From Alcanivorax limicola (GTDB lineage: Bacteria; Pseudomonadota; Gammaproteobacteria; Pseudomonadales; Alcanivoracaceae), in the NCBI RefSeq assembly GCF_019931215.1, contig NZ_JAIOUB010000003.1:186001-250000 (forward strand): a DNA stretch of 64,000 bases, in the 5' to 3' direction. The position numbers and the translations under genes are program-made. Positions 50,906 through 60,269 of this stretch are shown piece after piece. The notes beneath the pieces are model-generated. The model ran no database searches. It was not told the DNA's origin and worked only from the letters and a program-made list of their open reading frames with translations. Numbering within the stretch: position 1 is the first letter of the stretch; every line of letters starts with the position of its first letter.

Positions 50906-51504
50906 TGCTGGCCTGTCGTCATGGCGAGGTATTGCGCGTGCAGTGTATCCAGCTGCGCGTGCAAGTGCGAGAGATCGCCATCGTTGACCACCACATCATC
51001 GGCCCGGGCCAGTTTTTCTGCGCGCGGCATCTGCGCCGCCATGATCGCTTCTACCTGTTCGGCGGCCACCGTATCCCGCGCCGTCGTGCGTGCGATCTGC
51101 AGCGCCTCCGGCACGTCCACCAGCAGGATGCGTTGCGCCATCTTGTGCTGGCTGGTTTCCAGCAGTAGCGGCGAAACCAGCACCGTGTAGGGCGAGCGGG
51201 CTGCTTGTAACTGGCGCATGATTTCCGCACCGATAGCCGGGTGGGTGATGGCTTCAAGCGCCTTGCGCTCTTCCGGGTCAGCAAACACTCGCTCACGCAG
51301 GGCGCGGCGATCCAGTGTACCGTCCGCAGCAATAACGCTGCTGCCAAAGCGGGCCTCGATTTCGTCCAGCGCCGGCTGGCCGGGCTCGACCACCACCCGT
51401 GACGCCAGATCCGCGTCGACGACAACGATGCCTTTCTCCGCGAGGTAATCCGACGCAGCGGTCTTGCCACTGCCGATACCGCCGGTCAGTCCCACGACAA
51501 ACAT
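50902..51504 (-). CDS. coaE: Dephospho-CoA kinase
   Basis: 200 residues. P-loop [18 protein letters not shown] at the N-terminus, [32 protein letters not shown] and arginine-rich lid. It phosphorylates dephospho-CoA, the last step of coenzyme A synthesis. Lies 22 nt after pilD on the same strand, as in Pseudomonas pilBCD-coaE-yacG. Confidence 0.97.
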   Translation of the reverse strand: MFVVGLTGGIGSGKTAASDYLAEKGIVVVDADLASRVVVEPGQPALDEIEARFGSSVIAADGTLDRRALRERVFADPEERKALEAITHPAIGAEIMRQLQAARSPYTVLVSPLLLETSQHKMAQRILLVDVPEALQIARTTARDTVAAEQVEAIMAAQMPRAEKLARADDVVVNDGDLSHLHAQLDTLHAQYLAMTTGQQ

Positions 51505-51526
51505 GCCTGTTCCCCAGAAAAGTGCG

Positions 51527-52399
51527 TCAGAATTGCATCATGCCGAGATAGGTGTCCACGATCGCCTGCCCCCACAGCAGGGCGATCAACCCGGCGCCCG
51601 CCAGATACGGGCCGAAGGGAATCCCCTGGTCCCGCTTTACCCCGCCAGTGGCCAGCAACAGCCCGCCCACCACAGCACCGACGACCGACGACAACAGGAT
51701 CACCAGCGGCAACAGCTGCCACCCCAACCAGGCCCCCAGCGTGGCCAGCAATTTGAAATCGCCATAGCCCATGCCTTCCTTGCCGGTCAGCAGCTTGAAG
51801 GCCCAGTACACGCTCCACAGCGCCAGATAGCCCGCTGCGGCCCCCATCACCGCATCTTGCAACGAGACCGGTGAAATGCCTGCCCAGGCCGCCATCAGGC
51901 CGACCCAGAGCAGCGGGTAAGTGATGCTGTCCGGCAACAAGGTGGTATCGAAGTCGATCATCGCCAGTGCCACCAGCGCCCAGCAGGCGAACAGCACCGC
52001 CAGCAACCACGGGCCGTAACCGAAATGCCAGGCGGCTAGCGCGCTGATCAACGCCGTGGCCAACTCCACCAGCGGATAACGCACGGCAATCTTGCCACCG
52101 CAGGCACTGCATTTGCCGCGCAGGGCAAGCCAGCTGACCACCGGGATGTTTTCATACCAGCGAATCTGGTGGCCGCAATGGGGGCAGGCGGAGCGGGGGG
52201 CCACCAGATTGAAGTGTGTAGCAGGGGGCTCTTCAGGCAGCGCAAGCATCGACCTGGCTTCCTGCTGCCAGGCTTGCTCCATCATCTTCGGTAAACGATA
52301 GATGACCACGTTGAGAAAACTGCCGATCAGCAGCCCGACGATAAAAACCAGCCCGACGAGTGCCGCCGGGCTGTGGGAAAGCAATTCAAACAGAGTCAT
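51527..52399 (-). CDS. pilD: Type IV prepilin peptidase/N-methyltransferase PilD
   Basis: 290 residues, about eight transmembrane helices. Cytoplasmic zinc motif of two CxxC pairs (CPHCGHQIRWYENIPVVSWL, then CSACGG) and the two catalytic aspartates in LPDSITYP-preceding MIDFDTTLLPD and GMGYGDFKLLATLGA (GxGD). It cleaves the leader of PilA-type prepilins and methylates the new Phe, and also serves type II secretion pseudopilins. 7 nt after pilC. Confidence 0.97.
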   Translation of the reverse strand: MTLFELLSHSPAALVGLVFIVGLLIGSFLNVVIYRLPKMMEQAWQQEARSMLALPEEPPATHFNLVAPRSACPHCGHQIRWYENIPVVSWLALRGKCSACGGKIAVRYPLVELATALISALAAWHFGYGPWLLAVLFACWALVALAMIDFDTTLLPDSITYPLLWVGLMAAWAGISPVSLQDAVMGAAAGYLALWSVYWAFKLLTGKEGMGYGDFKLLATLGAWLGWQLLPLVILLSSVVGAVVGGLLLATGGVKRDQGIPFGPYLAGAGLIALLWGQAIVDTYLGMMQF

Positions 52400-52406
52400 A
52401 ACCGGA

Positions 52407-53639
52407 TCACATAAGGCTGCCGAGCTGGAAGATGGGCAGGTACATGGCGACGATCAGGCCGCCGACGACCACGCCAAGGAAACTCATGATGAGCGGTTCC
52501 ATCATACTGGTCAGGCCATCCACGGCGTTATCCACTTCGTCTTCGTAATACTGCGCCACTTTGGAGAGCATGGCATCCAGGGAGCCGGATTCCTCGCCAA
52601 TGGCGGTCATCTGTAGCGCCATGCTCGGGAAAACACCGGTGCTGCGCATGGCGAACTGCAACTGCTGGCCTGTCGAGACATCATCCTTGATCTTGTACAC
52701 CGCATTGCGATAGACCGCATTCCCGGTGGCGCCGGCACAGGCGTCCAGTGCATCGATCAGCGGCACACCCGCTGCAAAGGTGGTGGACAGCGTACGTGCA
52801 TAACGCGCGATGGTGGCCTTGAAAATGATGTCTCCGGCGACCGGCAGCTTCAAGGCCAGCCGGTCCAGCATATCGGAAAACGCCTGCGATCGTCGTTTTG
52901 CCTGAACCAGCCCGGTGATGGTGCCCACAATGGCCACAAGAATGTAGAAGCCGTTGGCCTGCATGCCCTGGGACAGATTGATCACGAACTGCGTCATGGC
53001 CGGCAGCTCCGCACCAAAGCCCTGGAACAGCTCTTCAAATGTCGGCACCACCTTGATCAACAGGATGGCTGTCACGACACCCGCCACCACCATGACGGTG
53101 GCCGGATACTTCATGGCCTTTTTGATCTTGGCCTTGAGCGCTTCACTTTTTTCCTTGTAGAGCGCTACCCGGTCGAGCATGGTTTCCAGCGCACCGGACT
53201 GCTCACCGGCCTCTACCAGGCTGCAGTAGAGGTCATCAAAGTACTTGGGCTGATTCCTGAGTGCATTGGCAAAGTTGGTGCCGCTCTCCACATCGGTTTT
53301 TATCTTCATCACGACTTCCCGCATGGTCGGGTTGTCGAGCCCTTCCGCCACAATTTCGAAGGACTGCACCAGTGGCACACCAGCCTTCATCATGGTGGCC
53401 AGCTGCCGGGTGAAGATGGCAATGTCCGCGGGCTTTACGGATTTCTTGCCCATAAAGCTCAGTGCAGCGGCTTTTTTCCTGACTTTCTTGGCGTTGATCC
53501 CCTGCTTGCGCAGCTCGGCTCGCGCCATGGCGGGGGTCGTTGAGGACACCTCACCTTTTACCTTGCTGCCTTTGCGGTCCAGCCCTTCATAGGTGAAGGT
53601 CGCTTTTGTCTTTGTTTTAACTGCTGCTGTCTTCGCCAT
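52407..53639 (-). CDS. pilC: Type IV pilus inner-membrane platform protein PilC
   Basis: 410 residues. Basic, Lys/Thr-rich start, two T2SSF domains (about 75-195 and 278-400; IAIFTRQLATMMKAGVPL and KATIARYARTLSTTFAAGVPL are the repeated starts) and three transmembrane helices. It couples the cytoplasmic ATPases to pilin polymerisation. Starts 2 nt after pilB. Confidence 0.97.
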   Translation of the reverse strand: MAKTAAVKTKTKATFTYEGLDRKGSKVKGEVSSTTPAMARAELRKQGINAKKVRKKAAALSFMGKKSVKPADIAIFTRQLATMMKAGVPLVQSFEIVAEGLDNPTMREVVMKIKTDVESGTNFANALRNQPKYFDDLYCSLVEAGEQSGALETMLDRVALYKEKSEALKAKIKKAMKYPATVMVVAGVVTAILLIKVVPTFEELFQGFGAELPAMTQFVINLSQGMQANGFYILVAIVGTITGLVQAKRRSQAFSDMLDRLALKLPVAGDIIFKATIARYARTLSTTFAAGVPLIDALDACAGATGNAVYRNAVYKIKDDVSTGQQLQFAMRSTGVFPSMALQMTAIGEESGSLDAMLSKVAQYYEDEVDNAVDGLTSMMEPLIMSFLGVVVGGLIVAMYLPIFQLGSLM

Positions 53640-53641
53640 AT

Positions 53642-55345
53642 TCAGTGTCCGGAAGTAACACGGTTGATCTCTTCGAGACTGGTAACACCCTGCATGACCT
53701 TCAAGAGGCCGGAGCGAGTGAGGTCATTGAAGCCTTCCTTGCGGCACTGGTCGGCAATCTGAATGGAATTGCCTTCCTCCATGATGATCCGGGCGATACC
53801 GTCGGTAATCTTCACCACTTCATATACCCCCAGACGACCTTTGTAACCGTTATTGCACTTTTCGCAACCCTTTGGGCCGTAAACCGTGAACCCGGTAGCG
53901 ATGTCTTCCTCGGTAAAGCCCAGTTCAAGCAGCGACTTGGGCGGGACGTCCACCGCTTCCTTGCAGTGCTCGCAAAGACGTCGTGCCAGTCGCTGGGCAA
54001 TGATCAGAATGACGGAGGTGGCGATGTTGAAGGATGGAATGCCCATATTGCGCAGACGGGTCAGGGTCTCTGGCGCGCTGTTGGTGTGCAGCGTCGAGAG
54101 CACAAGGTGGCCCGTCTGCGCGGCCTTGACGGCGATGCTGGCGGTTTCCAGATCCCGGATCTCCCCCACCAGGATCACATCCGGATCCTGGCGCAGGAAC
54201 GCTTTCAACGCCGCAGAGAAATCCATCCCGGTCTTGGTATTCACGTTGACCTGGTTGACGCCTTCCAGGTTGATCTCCACCGGATCCTCGGCGGTGGAGA
54301 TGTTCCGCTCCGGCGTGTTGAGGATGTTGACCCCGGTGTACAGCGAGACTGTCTTGCCGGAACCTGTGGGGCCGGTCACCAGAATCATGCCCTGAGGCTT
54401 TTCCAGGGCATCCATATACAGCTTCTTCTGCCAGTCCTCATAGCCCAGGGCGTCGATACCCATCTTGGCGCTTTCGGCGTCCAGAATCCGCAGTACGATT
54501 TTCTCCCCGAACAAGGTGGGGCAGGTGTTCACCCGGAAGTCGATACCCCGGGTCTTGGATATCTTGAGCTTGATACGGCCATCCTGCGGCACCCGACGCT
54601 CGGAGATATCGAGCTGCGACATGACCTTGAGACGCGCGGCAATCTTGCCTGCGCTGCCGGCGGGCGGCTTCGCCACTTCACGCAGAATGCCGTCTTGCCG
54701 AAAGCGCACACGATAGGTCTTCTCATAGGGCTCGAAGTGAAGATCCGATGCGCCCAGCTTGATGGCATCCAGCAGCAGCTTGTTAACGAAGCGCACAATC
54801 GGGGCGTCATCAGACCCGGCAGAGGCATCCTCCTGCTTGGCATCCGCTTCACCGCCGCCGATATCGATATCATCCAGATTCTCATCCAGGTCCTTGAAGG
54901 CGCCGCCCTCGGCTTCCGTGACGACGGCATCGATCCACTGCCCAAGCTTGTCGTCTTCCACCACCAGGGTTTCGATATTCAGGCCGGTGTTGAAGCGGAT
55001 ATCTTCCAGTGCCTGCAAATTGGTCGGGTCGGAGGCAGCAACAAACAATCGGCTGCCGCGGCGGAACAGGGGTAACACCCGATGCTTGGTGATCAGCTTG
55101 TGATCCACCAGATCCTTTGTCATCAACTCGGGGTTAAAGGCCGAGAGATCCAGCAGCGGATCGCCGAACTCTTCGGCCACCACTCTGGCGACATCTCTGC
55201 CGGGGGCCATGTTCTTGCTGACCAGGAAGCTGACCAGTGGCACGCTCTCCTGCCGGGCGCCCGCCAGGGCGCTGCGCGCTTTTTCTTCGGTCAGCACATT
55301 ATCGTTGACCAGGCGCCGCGCCAGGCCGGTAAGCGGAGTAGACAT
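53642..55345 (-). CDS. pilB: Type IV pilus extension ATPase PilB
   Basis: 567 residues from the ATG at 55345; a TTG three codons earlier (55354) cannot be excluded because the only purine-rich site lies about 10 nt from the ATG. N-terminal MshEN domain (1-150), then a secretion ATPase core: Walker A GPTGSGKTVSLYTG, Asp box, Walker B DPDVILVGEIRD, His box, and a zinc tetracysteine CEHC with CEKCNNGYKG. Divergent from pilA across 525 nt, as in P. aeruginosa. Confidence 0.96.
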   Translation of the reverse strand: MSTPLTGLARRLVNDNVLTEEKARSALAGARQESVPLVSFLVSKNMAPGRDVARVVAEEFGDPLLDLSAFNPELMTKDLVDHKLITKHRVLPLFRRGSRLFVAASDPTNLQALEDIRFNTGLNIETLVVEDDKLGQWIDAVVTEAEGGAFKDLDENLDDIDIGGGEADAKQEDASAGSDDAPIVRFVNKLLLDAIKLGASDLHFEPYEKTYRVRFRQDGILREVAKPPAGSAGKIAARLKVMSQLDISERRVPQDGRIKLKISKTRGIDFRVNTCPTLFGEKIVLRILDAESAKMGIDALGYEDWQKKLYMDALEKPQGMILVTGPTGSGKTVSLYTGVNILNTPERNISTAEDPVEINLEGVNQVNVNTKTGMDFSAALKAFLRQDPDVILVGEIRDLETASIAVKAAQTGHLVLSTLHTNSAPETLTRLRNMGIPSFNIATSVILIIAQRLARRLCEHCKEAVDVPPKSLLELGFTEEDIATGFTVYGPKGCEKCNNGYKGRLGVYEVVKITDGIARIIMEEGNSIQIADQCRKEGFNDLTRSGLLKVMQGVTSLEEINRVTSGH

Positions 55346-55756
55346 GCTGAGCAAGCCTTAGGTTATTGATTTATAAGAATTCGTTGCGTCAGTTCGAGCC
55401 GCAGGGGGCCACGTTTTTCGCTTCAGAATAACTCTACACATAAAGTATGAGGCTTGCCAGCAACCTTCTTATGAGGCGGTGGGGCGAAGCGAGGGCTGCG
55501 GCGCGTCATGCCCTGAGGATGAGCAGGTGCCGAAATGTGATGCGGGTCTCATATTATTGTTGCGAAGAGCGTTCTACAAAGAATGAAGTCTGGATTAAAG
55601 CGAGCGCTTGTACTTGATGTGAGGTGACAAAGACAGGCTTTGCGGTGACAAAATTCGGCAGCTAGTGACGCGCAGCGTCTGCTTCTTGTGCCCCTTCTGG
55701 GCGCCATGCATCGCTGAAACATAACCACTACGCAATAATTCCGATGGCGATTGCAA
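55346..55756. other. pilB-pilA intergenic region
   Basis: About 410 nt without a supportable gene; one open frame on the minus strand overlaps pilA's start and is rejected. This space probably holds the pilB promoter and enhancer-like sites for an NtrC-type regulator (PilR) acting on the sigma54 element that follows; I cannot read the sites with confidence. Confidence 0.45.
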
Positions 55757-55773
55757 TTGGCCTGCTAAATGCA
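55757..55773 (+). promoter_or_regulatory. Sigma54-like promoter of pilA
   Basis: TTGGCCTGCTAAATGCA keeps the invariant GG-N10-GC spacing (GG at 55759-55760, GC at 55771-55772) and most of TTGGC/TGCA. Start near 55785 would leave an ~85-nt leader. PilA in P. aeruginosa is RpoN/PilR dependent. Confidence 0.55.
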
Positions 55774-55870
55774 TTACAACACACAGGTCGCTCGTACCTG
55801 GGGGCAATACCGGGGGCGGGACAGGATAACCTGGTAATTTGATAACTTTATAAGTATTGGAGAGGCTGTT

Positions 55871-56305
55871 ATGAAACAGACACAGAAGGGTTTTACCCTC
55901 ATCGAACTGATGATCGTGGTGGCAATCATTGGTATTCTGGCTGCTATCGCTATTCCGCAGTATCAGAACTATATCGCTCGCTCGCAGATGACTACTGGTT
56001 ATTCCACTGTGCGCTCGCTGGTGACTGCTGCTGAAGAAATGGTGCAGCGAAACATTGACCCGAGCCTTGATCCGGCCGAACAAGGCTTCGTTGGTCTGAA
56101 AACCGACGCCAGCACGCTGGGCACTATCGCTATTACGACTCCAGGCGCAAACACTAAGATCGTGTTCACTTACGACAAGAATGTAACGCCGGCAGTGAAA
56201 GGTAAGACATTGACTCTGGTGCGTGATAACGACGGCCTCTGGTCATGTGAAACAGCTGGTGGTCTGGACATTCGCTATGTGCCGGACGGTTGCACCAACA
56301 TCTGA
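55871..56305 (+). CDS. pilA: Major type IV pilin PilA
   Basis: 144 residues. Short leader MKQTQKG cleaved before Phe ([12 protein letters not shown]) with Glu5 of the mature protein, then the hydrophobic alpha-helix to about residue 60 and a C-terminal disulfide loop between Cys in WSC (about 126) and DGC (about 141). GGAGAGG precedes the ATG. It is the first of two paralogous pilins, and faces pilBCD. Terminator follows. Confidence 0.95.
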   Translation: MKQTQKGFTLIELMIVVAIIGILAAIAIPQYQNYIARSQMTTGYSTVRSLVTAAEEMVQRNIDPSLDPAEQGFVGLKTDASTLGTIAITTPGANTKIVFTYDKNVTPAVKGKTLTLVRDNDGLWSCETAGGLDIRYVPDGCTNI

Positions 56306-56365
56306 GCCTGTTTTACGAATAGTGCTTCTCCGTTTCCGAGATGTCTGGACTGGGTGGTAGCACAG

Positions 56366-56393
56366 AAAAGGGCCTGCTTGCAGGCCCTTTTTT
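56366..56393 (+). terminator. Terminator of pilA
   Basis: AAAAGGGCCTGC (56366-56377) with GCAGGCCCTTTTTT (56380-56393): a tight hairpin with a T-run, so most pilA transcription should end before the next gene. Confidence 0.9.
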
Positions 56394-56520
56394 AATGAAG
56401 AGAATAGTTGCCCCGGCTTGACAGGTTATCTATGTTAGCTGCGTTACAGAGCGCAGGGCAGCGCTCAATTGGCTATTTATTTGCGCACTAGCGCCCCCGT
56501 TCAGCAGAAGGATAATAATC

Positions 56521-59500
56521 TTGAGCTCTTCCATTCCTGTCCGACTGAAGTTGCTGCTCGGCATCTTCGTGCTATCAGGCTTCGCCGGTCTGATCTATCA
56601 GTCAATATGGTCCCACTATCTGGGTCTCTTTCTGGGTCATGCCGCTTACGCTCAAGCGTTGGTATTGGCGATATTCATGGGCGGGATGGCGCTGGGGGCT
56701 GCGCTGATAGCGCGAGTCGGGCATCGCTGGCGCAATCTGGTGCGTGGCTATGCTGTGGTCGAGCTGATTATTGGCGTGCTGGGCCTGGTGTTTCACTGGG
56801 TGTTTGTCGGCGCGCTGGGGCTGAGCTACGAGGTGCTGATTCCGGCGCTCGGGCAGCCATGGTTGGTGAACAGCTATAAATGGATCCTCGCAGGCATCCT
56901 GATACTTCCCCAGACTGTGCTGCTGGGCATGACCTTTCCCCTGATGACGAGCGGTATCATTCGCCGTTTCCCGGGTCGGGACGGTGGTATCCTCGGCGGT
57001 CTGTACTTTACCAATAGCATTGGTGCGGCGATTGGGGTGTTGGTTGCTGCGTTTCTGCTGTTGCCGCAGATCGGGCTACACGGCGCGATTGTTGTTGCTG
57101 GCCTGATCAACATTATGGTGGCACTGCTTGCCTGGCTGTTGAGCGGTGGTGAGGAGCGTGTGCGGAGTGAAGAGATTGCCGGCGACGGCGGGCAGGTAGC
57201 GTCTGATGGCCGCCGCCGCCTCCTGAGGATTGCCTTGCTTGCCACCTTCATGTCCGGCGCTGCGTCCTTCGCCTATGAAATTGTCTGGATTCGCATGTTG
57301 AGCCTGGCGGTTGGCAGCACGCTGCATGCCTTCGAACTGATGCTGGCATCCTTTATTGCCGGTATTGCCTTCGGGGGCTACTGGATTAGACATCGGGCGG
57401 ACTCTACGGCGGATCCGATGCGGCTGGTGGGTTGGTTGCAGGTCTGGATGGGGCTCGCGGCGCTGATGTCGCTGGTGCTCTATGCCAATGCCTTTACCTG
57501 GGTTGGCTTTTTCATGGAGTCGCTATCTCGCTCTGATGGCGCTTACAGCCTTTTTAATCTGGGTACCGCGTCGATAGCGATCCTGATCATGATGCCCGCC
57601 GCCTTCTTCGCCGGCACCACTTTGCCGCTTTTCACGGTGGCGTTGTTGCGGGACGGACAAGGGGAGGCGTCCATAGGGCGTGTATATGCGTGGAATACAC
57701 TGGGTGCCATCGTCGGGGTATTCGCTGCCATTCACTTCCTCATCCCTGTCATGGGGTTGCGCCTGACGTTGATCTTCGCAGCATTGATTGACATGTTCAT
57801 CGGTGTGGCGCTGCTACGCTGGCGAGCAGACAAGCGTCGGTCTTTCATTGGGGTGGGCTCTGCTGCTGCAGTGGTGGTGGCCAGTGCCTCGCTGGTGATG
57901 GTCTATGTGCCTTTCGACCCAATGCAGTTGAGTTCAGGGGTATATCGTCATGGCCAGGCGCGTCTGCCGGCGGGCGATGAGGTGATTTACTATCGTGATG
58001 GAAAAACCGCCAGTGTCTCTGCTGTGGCCAGTGCCGACGGGACGTTCCGTATTGCCACAAATGGCAAGGTGGATGCGGGTATACAGATGATAGGAGGGCG
58101 GCAGGCGACTGCTGATGAGCCGACGATGGTGCTGGCGGCCGCGATTCCGCTTGCCTATCTGGATCGCCCGGAAACGGTGGGCGTTATCGGTTTTGGATCG
58201 GGGCTTACCACCCACGCCTTGCTGGCCGATCCCTCATTGAAAAGAGTGGATACAATCGAGATCGAAGAAGCAATGGTCGAGGGTGCGAGAGTATTTGCGC
58301 ATCGCGTGGACCGGGCCTACACAGATCCGCGCTCAAACATCATTATTGATGATGCGAAAAGCTATTTCTCCGGCCAACAGCATCGTTACGACCTGATTGT
58401 TTCTGAGCCCTCGAACCCCTGGATCAGCGGTGTTGGCGCACTGTTCTCGAAAGAGTTCTATGAGTTCGTGCCGCGCTTCATGAGCGAGGACGGCATTTTT
58501 CTTCAGTGGCTCCAGCTTTACGAAATTGACGAGGCCTTGGTGGGGTCAGTGCTTAACGCGATGGTGCCCGCATTCGAGGATTACCATGCTTATCTGGCCA
58601 ATACCTCTGATTTGCTGATTGTTGCCAGCAAGAAGACGCTGCCGAAGGAGCCTGACTTTGCCAAGCTGTTCGGCGGCGACATGGGGCTGGAATTGCAACG
58701 TGTGGGTATTGAGCATCCTGAACAGATGCAGTTCAGGATGCTCGCAGACGCAGAGCTGATCGAGGCGCTTGCTCGGCTGCATGAGCACCGGGTAAATAGT
58801 GATTACTTCCCCGTCTTGAGTCTGAAAGCACCGAAAACGCGCTTCCGTGGGCAAGCCGCGCATCAAATATTTACGTTGCCGGTACTGGATGTGCCATTGC
58901 TCGAAGCGCTGGGAATCAGCGGGCCGGTTCCTTCTCATATATCCCCGGGAATCGGAAGCCATTACCCCCGCGCCATGCGGACTGATGCTGCGCGCCTCCT
59001 TGCACGGGCATTGAAAGGGCAGGAACTGGGCGATCATGGGACTGAGGCAACACGGGTCGAAATATCCCGTAGCGCACTGATGTTCGAATCGCTGGCGATG
59101 AAATGCCAGGCGTCATGGCGCCATGAAGAGGAGCTTCTGGCAGTCAGTATGTTGCGTTATCTGGTGGAAAATACTCTGCCGTTTCTATCAGCAGAGGAAC
59201 AGGAAGGTGTGCTGATTGCTCCCGCGTGGCAGGCATGCAATAACCCGCCGGCGGCCTATGCTGAAATCATGGAGTTACTTGAGGCTGCTGCCTCGCGAGA
59301 CGACGAGAGTACAGAGTTGCTGGCCCGCGACTGGCTTGATGGTGCCGGTGAGCGTGATGCGGCTTATCAGGTTTTCGATGCGGTAGCGTTTTCGCAGTTG
59401 CAGTTTGCGCTGATCCGGCAAGGCAAGCTTATTGAGGCTGCAGCAGTGGAGAAGGATTTTGGTGCCAAGGTGCAAGCCAAAGGCGAGTATGGATTGGCGA

Positions 59501-59535
59501 GAACGCTGTTGCTCGCATGGTTTGACAGGAGCTGA
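56521..59535 (+). CDS. Large polytopic membrane protein with spermidine-synthase-like domain
   Basis: 1004 residues, TTG start with AAGGAT 8 nt upstream. Residues 1-475 form about a dozen transmembrane helices with an internal MFS-like duplication (GFAGLIYQSIW near 20, SFAYEIVWIRML near 250; both LGxTFPL/GTTLPLF motifs present). Residues 540-690 are a SAM-methyltransferase/spermidine-synthase-like fold: VIGFGSG (555-561), an acidic strand end DTIEIEE, and YDLIVSEPSNPW (E629, N632) where polyamine synthases have a D-S-T-D-P active-site motif. The last ~280 residues are unassigned. This matches proteins annotated as fused MFS/spermidine synthase. Set between two pilin genes. Reaction unknown; pilin or surface modification is inference. 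Confidence 0.85.
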   Translation: MSSSIPVRLKLLLGIFVLSGFAGLIYQSIWSHYLGLFLGHAAYAQALVLAIFMGGMALGAALIARVGHRWRNLVRGYAVVELIIGVLGLVFHWVFVGALGLSYEVLIPALGQPWLVNSYKWILAGILILPQTVLLGMTFPLMTSGIIRRFPGRDGGILGGLYFTNSIGAAIGVLVAAFLLLPQIGLHGAIVVAGLINIMVALLAWLLSGGEERVRSEEIAGDGGQVASDGRRRLLRIALLATFMSGAASFAYEIVWIRMLSLAVGSTLHAFELMLASFIAGIAFGGYWIRHRADSTADPMRLVGWLQVWMGLAALMSLVLYANAFTWVGFFMESLSRSDGAYSLFNLGTASIAILIMMPAAFFAGTTLPLFTVALLRDGQGEASIGRVYAWNTLGAIVGVFAAIHFLIPVMGLRLTLIFAALIDMFIGVALLRWRADKRRSFIGVGSAAAVVVASASLVMVYVPFDPMQLSSGVYRHGQARLPAGDEVIYYRDGKTASVSAVASADGTFRIATNGKVDAGIQMIGGRQATADEPTMVLAAAIPLAYLDRPETVGVIGFGSGLTTHALLADPSLKRVDTIEIEEAMVEGARVFAHRVDRAYTDPRSNIIIDDAKSYFSGQQHRYDLIVSEPSNPWISGVGALFSKEFYEFVPRFMSEDGIFLQWLQLYEIDEALVGSVLNAMVPAFEDYHAYLANTSDLLIVASKKTLPKEPDFAKLFGGDMGLELQRVGIEHPEQMQFRMLADAELIEALARLHEHRVNSDYFPVLSLKAPKTRFRGQAAHQIFTLPVLDVPLLEALGISGPVPSHISPGIGSHYPRAMRTDAARLLARALKGQELGDHGTEATRVEISRSALMFESLAMKCQASWRHEEELLAVSMLRYLVENTLPFLSAEEQEGVLIAPAWQACNNPPAAYAEIMELLEAAASRDDESTELLARDWLDGAGERDAAYQVFDAVAFSQLQFALIRQGKLIEAAAVEKDFGAKVQAKGEYGLARTLLLAWFDRS

Positions 59536-59586
59536 GAGAGGGGCGGGTGTTCTTGGTTGATCCACCGGTTCTTTGGGCTGAACTGG

Positions 59587-59656
59587 CGCTGTCGTGGTAT
59601 GAATCCGCGACAGCGTGGGCGCCGCTGAGTGGCACTGGGTGACGCGTCCCGTCACC
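59587..59656. repeat. Two hairpins after the SpeE-like gene
   Basis: First: CGCTGTCG (59587-59594) with CGACAGCG (59608-59615), 13-nt loop. Second: GGTGACG (59638-59644) with CGTCACC (59650-59656), 5-nt loop. Neither is followed by a T-run. They sit before the second pilin promoter. Confidence 0.5.
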
Positions 59657-59723
59657 GGCCTTGGAGGCTATGAGCTTTATGCCTGTAATTATCTGATTTT
59701 GTTGATATTTTTTTGTCTCTTTG

Positions 59724-59739
59724 TGGCATCCTTCTTGCT
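59724..59739 (+). promoter_or_regulatory. Sigma54-like promoter of the second pilin gene
   Basis: TGGCATCCTTCTTGCT: TGGCA, then TTGC, with the invariant GG-N10-GC (GG 59725-59726, GC 59737-59738). Closer to consensus than the pilA element. Start near 59750, 75 nt before the pilin ATG. Confidence 0.65.
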
Positions 59740-59824
59740 TTGTCGATTTGGGTGATTGGTTGCGGGTGCTTCTTTGCTCGTTACAGCCATGAAAGTCATG
59801 TCATATCGATTGGGGTGGGGGAGC

Positions 59825-60250
59825 ATGCGTAGCAAGTCCAGTAAGGGTTTTTCCCTGATAGAAATGCTGATTGCCATTGGCATTCTTGGTGTATTGGCGG
59901 CATTGGCGCTGCCGCTATACCAAAGTTATGTTGCCCGCTCACAGGTCGGTGCAGCTTACGCAAGTATTCGCGCCGTCGTCCCTATTGCGGAAGAAATGAT
60001 CCAGCGCAATATACAGCCCAGCCTGGATGCAACGGCCGATGGCTATATCGGGCTGAAGGCAGACGTCGTGCGATTCGGGACCATAGATCTCACCGGGCCG
60101 CTGGGCCTTACGCAGCTGGAGATAGTGTTGGATGGCAGTGTGACACCAGTCATAAACGGTGGGCGCATTACCATAGCCAGAACCGCAGATGGCTTGTGGC
60201 GGTGCACTTCTGACGTTGTGTTGAGCTACCGCCCCGATAACTGTTTATGA
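59825..60250 (+). CDS. Second type IV pilin, PilA paralogue
   Basis: 141 residues from the ATG at 59825, chosen because GGGGGAG precedes it and it leaves a 7-residue leader MRSKSSKG before FSLIEML. Glu5, hydrophobic helix and a disulfide pair (WRC and DNC) are kept. Collinear with PilA: ARSQ, AEEM-QRNI-PSLD, G-GLK-D, DGLW-C and the YRPDNC/YVPDGC end. The middle strands differ. It could be an alternative major pilin or a minor pilin; no minor-pilin gene set is nearby. Confidence 0.9.
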   Translation: MRSKSSKGFSLIEMLIAIGILGVLAALALPLYQSYVARSQVGAAYASIRAVVPIAEEMIQRNIQPSLDATADGYIGLKADVVRFGTIDLTGPLGLTQLEIVLDGSVTPVINGGRITIARTADGLWRCTSDVVLSYRPDNCL

Positions 60251-60269
60251 ATAAGGGCAGGAGGTGAGG

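Noticed and set aside
55595-56083. Minus-strand frame across the pilA leader and start
   Set aside because: No ribosome-binding site or family resemblance; overlaps pilA and its sigma54 promoter.
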